Source of the DNA: JBAZYV01 sp041658345
GTDB taxonomy: Bacteria; Patescibacteriota; Gracilibacteria; UBA1369; 2-02-FULL-48-14
DNA: 64,000 bases
NCBI GenBank assembly: GCA_041658345.1
Contig: JBBAAK010000003.1
Coordinates: 62,001-126,000, forward strand
Direction of reading: 5' to 3'
Within the stretch, counting starts at the first letter, position 1; each line of letters starts with the position of its first letter. Under the pieces are notes generated by a model. It saw only the letters and a list, made by a program, of their open reading frames with translations. It searched no databases and was not told where the DNA came from. Shown in pieces: positions 59,706-64,000 of the stretch. Position numbers and translations under genes: made by a program.

Positions 59706-59740
59706 TCCATAGGTTTATTCTTAACCTTAATACCTATGGA
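59706..59740. repeat. Inverted repeat spanning the integrase start codon
   Basis: TCCATAGGT (59706-59714) and ACCTATGGA (59732-59740) are perfect 9-bp inverted copies with a 17-nt spacer. The ATG of the integrase lies inside the right arm. It could be a recombinase binding site, an autoregulatory operator or an mRNA hairpin hiding the start. Confidence 0.65.
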
Positions 59741-60632
59741 AAGCGCTAACCTTCATGATCTTGCTGAACGATATGTTCAGTACTGCTCAATCATTCGTAA
59801 CTACGCTCCAAGCACGATACGCAACTACAGAACTATCCTGATGCGTTTTCTTGATGAGACAGGCATAGAGTCCTTTGATGGGCTCAATCGCCATAACTTT
59901 GAGGATTGGTTCTTCAAGGGTCGTTTGGAAAGGAAATGGAGCGCAGCCACCTTTAGACACATGCACAAGCACCTCAACACTTTTATGAAGTGGCTTGTGA
60001 AAGAAAGCTACTTAGAAAACAATGCCCTTGAAGGGCTTGAAAAGCCAAAGCTTGAGCAACGGATTCCAAGAACTCTCACAAGAGAACAAGCCATGCTCGT
60101 GTTGGATGCGTCGTATCACTACCCATATGCATATACATTTGAACGTTACAGAAATCGTGCCCTTGTTGGAGTTATGCTTCTTGCTGGCTTGAGAAGGGGA
60201 GAGGCTTTGGATTTGAAGCTCAATGATCTGTCTATTGAAAACAGGTCTATTTTCATCAGGCAGGGGAAGGGGGCGAAAGATCGAGTGGTTCCGATGAATC
60301 AAAAACTATGTGCGATCCTTCAGGACTACTTGCGTGATCGTAAGCGACTCAACAAACGCTGCATTTACCTTTTTGCGGCCGTCCAGGGAGATGAAAAGCT
60401 TGAACGCAGGGCAGTGGTCAATTTGATTCAAAAACTCAAGCACACGACAAAGCTGAGCTTTTCTGCACATACGTTGAGGCACGCCTTCGCTCGTTTGATG
60501 CTGGAAGGGGGTTGTGACATTTATACGCTCTCTAAAATCATGGGTCATAGCAAAATCACCACCACCACGATTTACCTTTCGTGTTCAAGTCATCAAATGA
60601 ACAAGTCTATTGAGATGCATGCCCTTAATTAG
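59736..60632 (+). CDS. Tyrosine recombinase (XerC/D-like integrase)
   Basis: A 298-residue protein. The N-terminal SAM-like core-binding domain (YVQYCSIIRNYAPSTIRNYRTIL) is followed by the catalytic domain with all six family positions: Arg in LLAGLRRGEALDL (about 151), Lys in GKGAKDRVVP, HxxR in SAHTLRHAFARLM (about 244), His in MGHSKITTT (about 269) and nucleophile Tyr in TTIYLSCSS (about 279). It catalyses site-specific recombination. Its position directly downstream of tRNA-Thr and its pairing with a second recombinase suggest an integrase of a mobile element rather than the housekeeping Xer. Confidence 0.93.
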   Translation: MESANLHDLAERYVQYCSIIRNYAPSTIRNYRTILMRFLDETGIESFDGLNRHNFEDWFFKGRLERKWSAATFRHMHKHLNTFMKWLVKESYLENNALEGLEKPKLEQRIPRTLTREQAMLVLDASYHYPYAYTFERYRNRALVGVMLLAGLRRGEALDLKLNDLSIENRSIFIRQGKGAKDRVVPMNQKLCAILQDYLRDRKRLNKRCIYLFAAVQGDEKLERRAVVNLIQKLKHTTKLSFSAHTLRHAFARLMLEGGCDIYTLSKIMGHSKITTTTIYLSCSSHQMNKSIEMHALN

Positions 60633-60638
60633 GGGTGT

Positions 60639-60721
60639 GCGGTTGTAATAGAGCGCCCAAAGGCCTGAGTGCGCGGTTGTAATAGAGTGCCTATTGCAAT
60701 ATCTGTGCGGTTGTAATAGAG
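60639..60721 (+). repeat. Three 15-bp direct repeats at an exact 34-bp period
   Basis: GCGGTTGTAATAGAG occurs at 60639-60653, 60673-60687 and 60707-60721, in each case with near-matching flanks (TGTGC or TGCGC before, CGCC or TGCC after the first two). The period is exactly 34 bp. The units lie between the integrase and the ATPase gene. They look like iterons or operator sites for an element-encoded protein. They are too short for CRISPR repeats. Confidence 0.85.
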
Positions 60722-60744
60722 TGGTGTTATCTTAACAGATTGTT

Positions 60745-62184
60745 ATGGCACTGATTCAGCTTATTGATTACGTTGCGAAACAAATAGAAGAGTCGCCATC
60801 TATTCTTCATGCCAAGGCTCATGATGTTGCAGGACGGCCGTATCCCACGAGGACGATTTTTATAAAAATTCAGCAGTATATTGAAAGGCATCTTGCAAGG
60901 ACCCATGAAGCTGATGGGAGGTGGGTTGTAGTTCCTGGTTTAAGAGGAGTTGGGAAGTCCACGCTTTTAGCACAAGTTTATTTGAAGTTTTTAAAAAATA
61001 GAAAAGATATTGAATTCATATACTTCTCTCTCGATGAAGTCGTTGAATCGTTTGGATCAAACCTGAAGAGCGCGCTAGAGGCTTTTGAAAGTCTTAAAGG
61101 CATAAATCTGGCTACTTTTGAGAAGCCACTTTTTATTTTTTTAGATGAGGTCCATTACGATGAAAATTGGTCTGCCATCATTAAGGTGCTTTACGACAAA
61201 AACCCGAACATTTTCATATTTGCTACTGGTTCTTGTGCCGTTGCTCTTCAAAGAAATGCTGATGAACAAAGACGACTAACTGTTGAACGCCTTTACCCTA
61301 TGTCTTTTGCTGAGTACATGATTGTTAAGCACAAGGTTTATCCACCAAAAGATTTGAAACGTAGACTTACTGACGCAATTTTTCTTCAAAAGGATGCTAC
61401 AACAGTTTATGCAAGGCTGAAGGGCTTAGAACCTGAAGTAGACGGGTACTGGAGAAAGGTTACGCCAGGCATTTTGGCTACCTACTTTAGGGTTGGGTCT
61501 ATACCTTTTGCAACTACATTTGAAGATCAAAAAAAAGCTTTTGATGCAATCTATCAAACGATCAGGGCTATTGTTGAAAGTGACTTACCGATGTTTGGCA
61601 ATTTTAGGTCTCAAACAAGTGCGCATACCATTCAAATTCTTTCACTTTTGGCCATTTCTAGTGGGGTAAGTACGAGGAAGTTAGCGTCTCTCTTGGGGAT
61701 AAGACATGAGACAGTTGCTGACATCCTTTCTGCTCTTGTAAGGGCTGAATTGGTGGTTGAAGTAGCACCGTATGGTTCTGTCAAAACAAAGATCAGTAAG
61801 CCCAAGAAATATCTCTTTATGTCGCCAGCATTGAGGGCCTCAATTTTATTTACTATTGGTGGTGATAAGTTTATTGAACAACATAAAGGTGACCTCTTTG
61901 AGGATGTTGTTGGTATGTATTTGTATAAGGAGTTTTCGGCAAAACATAGAGGCGTTGTTTCTTACTTTGAAAAGACTCAGGCAGTCCATGCCGACTTTGT
62001 TATTTCTGTTGAGTCTAGAGATATCCCTTTAGAAGTGGGCATGGGAGAGAAGGATACGAGACAAATGTGGGATATTATGACTGAACTAGAGTCTCCTTAC
62101 GGTTTAATCTGTCATGCTGGAAAACTTGAGATCGTTCAAGATCGAGTTATTAAAATTCCTCACAAATTTCTTCTTTTAACTTAG
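60745..62184 (+). CDS. AAA-type ATPase of the AAA_14/DUF4143 kind
   Basis: A 479-residue protein. Walker A is VVPGLRGVGKSTLLAQVY (about 62-79), Walker B with catalytic Glu is LFIFLDEVHYDENWSAII (about 130), and sensor 1 is IFIFATGSCAVALQR. A winged-helix segment (LLAISSGVSTRKLASLLGIRHETVADILSALVRAELVVEV) and a C-terminal nuclease-like region (FEDVVGMYLYKEF, ADFVISVESRDIPLEVGMG) match the DUF4143 plan, but the usual E-V-K of that region is E-V-G here. Such proteins occur on mobile and archaeal elements; their biochemical role is unclear. Three 34-bp-spaced repeats lie just upstream. Confidence 0.8.
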   Translation: MALIQLIDYVAKQIEESPSILHAKAHDVAGRPYPTRTIFIKIQQYIERHLARTHEADGRWVVVPGLRGVGKSTLLAQVYLKFLKNRKDIEFIYFSLDEVVESFGSNLKSALEAFESLKGINLATFEKPLFIFLDEVHYDENWSAIIKVLYDKNPNIFIFATGSCAVALQRNADEQRRLTVERLYPMSFAEYMIVKHKVYPPKDLKRRLTDAIFLQKDATTVYARLKGLEPEVDGYWRKVTPGILATYFRVGSIPFATTFEDQKKAFDAIYQTIRAIVESDLPMFGNFRSQTSAHTIQILSLLAISSGVSTRKLASLLGIRHETVADILSALVRAELVVEVAPYGSVKTKISKPKKYLFMSPALRASILFTIGGDKFIEQHKGDLFEDVVGMYLYKEFSAKHRGVVSYFEKTQAVHADFVISVESRDIPLEVGMGEKDTRQMWDIMTELESPYGLICHAGKLEIVQDRVIKIPHKFLLLT

Positions 62185-62528
62185 GGGTTCTTGCTTGTTC
62201 TCAGTTGCTGACAGAAGCTCTCCATTGCCATTTCAACGGCTTTCCAGTGTGAAAACCATGCTGTTATTTTGGGATAATCTTCAGTTTCGTTAAACCGTTC
62301 TTGGAAGTTCTTCATGTCTTCGCAAAGCATTGCGCTAAGTAAAAAAGTATCTGCATTAAATTGGTGTCCATGAATATCGATTAGTCTTAAAATTTTCTCT
62401 AATTGAGACTGCATCTCACAAAACAGTTGTACGTATCTGTCTCCATTAGCTTCATTTAGAGCATCAACGGCGACCCACTTGCACTTTTTAATCTGTTCGT
62501 AGACTTTAACTTGAGATTTGCTTAGCAT
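62181..62528 (-). CDS. Small helical protein, function unknown
   Basis: A 115-residue helical protein (MLSKSQVKVYEQIKKCKWVAVDALNEANGD...), soluble, with no recognised domain. It lies directly downstream of the second recombinase on the same strand (14-nt gap) and overlaps the ATPase stop by 4 nt on the opposite strand. It is probably an accessory protein of the element. Confidence 0.6.
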   Translation of the reverse strand: MLSKSQVKVYEQIKKCKWVAVDALNEANGDRYVQLFCEMQSQLEKILRLIDIHGHQFNADTFLLSAMLCEDMKNFQERFNETEDYPKITAWFSHWKAVEMAMESFCQQLRTSKNP

Positions 62529-62542
62529 TTTGACAGGGGTTA

Positions 62543-63517
62543 TTAATAAATTTTGTTCATGATGTCGCTTGCCCTCATGGTTCTTTTTGTGGACTCTTGA
62601 ATGTACCTAAGTGTGGTGCTTCTTCTTGTGTGGCCTAGGTACCCCCCGATTTCATCTAAACTCAGTTCCATCTCATCCAGACTTGTAGCAACGGAACGGC
62701 GAAAGCCGTAACAGTTCACTCTAAAGCCCAGCTCCTTAGAGAGGCGTTTCATAAGTTGGTTAACCCCTTGATGAGTCCATCCATCTCTTTTTGACATTGA
62801 TACGAACAACTTCTTTTCGGTTGGCCGTTCTGTCTTTTTGTAGTTGATGTAGGTTAAATATGAGTCCTTTGCGTATCCCTTTAAAGCGTAAAGACGAGGT
62901 TTGCCTTTTTGTTTTATTCCGTGAATCGTGAGTGCGATGCCTTCAAGGTCTGAGGTGATGTTATCGTCTGTTAGTTGAAGCAACTCTGCGGGTCTGGCTG
63001 CGGTGAGTCGCAATAAATCAATAAAAAAGATGTTGCGAAGACGTTCGAGGCGAGTTTGTCGCCTACTCATTATGTGTCCAACTACCACATTAACTTGGGC
63101 GATGTTGAGTGTAGGTTGTTTTTTTGGCGTTTCGCGATACTTCGGGATGTTTTTAAGGTTGTTTACTGCTATGAGCTCCTGACGTTTTAGCCATATGAAG
63201 TATGTTTTTAGATTTTTAATATAAGTGTTGAAGGTGGAATGTGAGAAGTGTCTACTTTGCATTATTTCGTAAAGCACGTCCTCGAGTTTTCTTTGATCGT
63301 TGAAATCTTCTATTGAGACAAGTTGGCTGTGGTTCAGGATAAATTTGATGGCATCACGGACGTTTCTAACCGTTCCCTCACTTTTCCCTGTTCTAAGATA
63401 GCGTATTGCGAAATCTTCCCAGTGTGCCCAGATGGGCGTGTGGCTTGGTTGTAGACGAGCGCTTAGTTGCGCTTTCATCTCTTCAGGAACTAGGCTTTGT
63501 AGGGTAGGGCTATTCAT
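62543..63517 (-). CDS. Second, divergent tyrosine recombinase
   Basis: A 324-residue protein. The N-terminal SAM-like domain (WEDFAIRYLRTGKSEGTVRNVRDAIKFIL) is followed by a catalytic domain: Arg in LTAARPAELLQL (about 172), Lys in IKQKGKPRLYAL, Arg in NCYGFRRSVATSL (about 267; the expected His of HxxR is Tyr), His in LGHTRRSTTLRYI (about 293) and nucleophile Tyr in that same segment (about 303). It is unlike the first recombinase in sequence. A substituted His is tolerated in some active recombinases. It probably acts with, or in place of, the first one in excision or integration. Confidence 0.88.
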   Translation of the reverse strand: MNSPTLQSLVPEEMKAQLSARLQPSHTPIWAHWEDFAIRYLRTGKSEGTVRNVRDAIKFILNHSQLVSIEDFNDQRKLEDVLYEIMQSRHFSHSTFNTYIKNLKTYFIWLKRQELIAVNNLKNIPKYRETPKKQPTLNIAQVNVVVGHIMSRRQTRLERLRNIFFIDLLRLTAARPAELLQLTDDNITSDLEGIALTIHGIKQKGKPRLYALKGYAKDSYLTYINYKKTERPTEKKLFVSMSKRDGWTHQGVNQLMKRLSKELGFRVNCYGFRRSVATSLDEMELSLDEIGGYLGHTRRSTTLRYIQESTKRTMRASDIMNKIY

Positions 63518-63567
63518 TGCTGACGTTATTTCGGCATGAATTTAGCGACTCCCACCGTTCACAACAT

Positions 63568-63593
63568 GATACTTGTGTACAAAGGCTAGTATC
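63568..63593. repeat. Short inverted repeat between element genes
   Basis: GATACT (63568-63573) and AGTATC (63588-63593) flank an imperfect inner palindrome, CTTGTGTACAAAG. The stop codon of the upstream gene lies inside the right arm. It may be an operator for the second recombinase gene. Confidence 0.45.
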
Positions 63594-64000
63594 TTGACAG
63601 CGAGTCTCGCAGGGCTTTTTGAGGAGCTCTGCTTAGCCCTTGGGTTAGTTGAAGTGCAGCGATTTGACGCTGTATTTTTCTGGCCAGTCTTTGCAAATAA
63701 GACAGATACTCAAGTTCTAAGTACTTTATGAGTTGTGGATTTTTCGGCAGCACATCAGTTTTGTACATTTCTTTAAGGGCTTCTTTTGTCGATAAACCTT
63801 TTACTTTGGTCAGTTCGTAAAATACAAATGCGAGGTCAAATTGCCCCTTTGTACGCCACAATGCATTTTTCTTCATGAATTTTCTACCACCCCAAAAGTC
63901 ACCTTCACATTGAGTACGTTTTTTTTCGATAATTTCCCAACACAGCTTGAGGTCTTCTTTGGTGATGTTAATTGGGATTGAAAGCAAAACGTGAGGGACT
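63586..64000 (-). CDS. Unknown element protein, N-terminus beyond the window
   Basis: The frame is open to the window edge. The visible 138 residues read ...VPHVLLSIPINITKEDLKLCWEII and onwards; a TTG at 63987 could be a start but the natural-looking sequence continues upstream. The body is basic and helical (KKRTQCEGDFWGGRKFMKKNALWRTKGQF, YLQRLARKIQRQIAALQL). No family is recognised. It sits 68 nt upstream of the second recombinase on the same strand and is likely part of the same mobile element. Confidence 0.6.
   Translation of the reverse strand, partial: VPHVLLSIPINITKEDLKLCWEIIEKKRTQCEGDFWGGRKFMKKNALWRTKGQFDLAFVFYELTKVKGLSTKEALKEMYKTDVLPKNPQLIKYLELEYLSYLQRLARKIQRQIAALQLTQGLSRAPQKALRDSLSRY

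Noticed and set aside
60639..60721. CRISPR array
   Set aside because: Only three units, and the shared repeat is about 15 bp, shorter than any CRISPR repeat. No cas gene is nearby.

Overview
The window looks like a chromosomal segment of a Candidate Phyla Radiation (Patescibacteria) bacterium. Supporting signs are a DUF5652-type protein, a VirB2-like small membrane protein, an RF-1-domain rescue factor, DUF721 and FemAB-like genes, tight overlapping gene pairs, few Shine-Dalgarno sites, and several genes whose -10 box lies only about 6-10 nt before the start codon. UGA is an ordinary stop: prfB encodes an SPF-type release factor 2 and itself ends in UGA. This argues against the UGA-recoded Gracilibacteria and Absconditabacteria. 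The exact lineage cannot be named from the sequence alone.

1-10 kb: a MEMO-family lipoprotein cut by the window edge, a large lipoprotein, a diacylglycerol-kinase-like lipid kinase, a PH-domain membrane pair, a divergent sigma-70-like factor, tRNA-Asp, a glycosyltransferase with a DUF721 gene, an orphan gene, and the rpsP-khpA-pilin-like cluster. 10-24 kb: a 5'-3' exonuclease, the ftsA-ftsZ division pair, a FemAB-type cell-wall enzyme, orphan genes with GHKL-ATPase-like motifs, a hypothetical-prfB-def operon, a flippase and murD. 24-31 kb: ribonuclease J, a 367-bp AT-rich gap with helically phased DnaA-box-like sites (best oriC candidate), dnaN, mfd and the tmRNA gene ssrA. 31-47 kb: a ZIP transporter, a double D-Ala-D-Ala ligase, an RF-1-domain protein, UPF0489, a histidine-kinase-like gene overlapping an O-antigen-ligase-like gene, rdgB, an O-methyltransferase, the pheS-SemiSWEET-pheT-PBP1A operon, a PIN/RHH toxin-antitoxin pair and an HU gene. 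47-59 kb: topA, a large secreted protein, a phosphohexomutase, a pair of peptidoglycan hydrolases lacking signal peptides, nadE, smpB, tRNA-Ser, rpmB and a site-2 protease.

59.4-64 kb is different in character. A truncated tRNA-Thr copy and an intact tRNA-Thr are followed by a tyrosine recombinase, three 15-bp repeats at an exact 34-bp period, an AAA/DUF4143-like ATPase, a small unknown gene, a second and divergent tyrosine recombinase, and an unknown gene running off the window. This looks like the left part of an integrated mobile element using the tRNA-Thr gene as its attachment site.

Taken together, much of the window serves cell-wall synthesis and division (ddl-ddl, murD, PBP1A, FemAB, ftsA/ftsZ, flippase, Wzy-like, PG hydrolases), translation and ribosome rescue (rpsP, rpmB, prfB, def, pheST, ssrA, smpB, RF-1-like protein), and replication/repair (dnaN, mfd, topA, HU, exonuclease). 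A dispersed palindromic repeat family (core TTCACTCTCGAGAGTGAA) sits in at least three gaps, and one copy supplies the last codons of murD.
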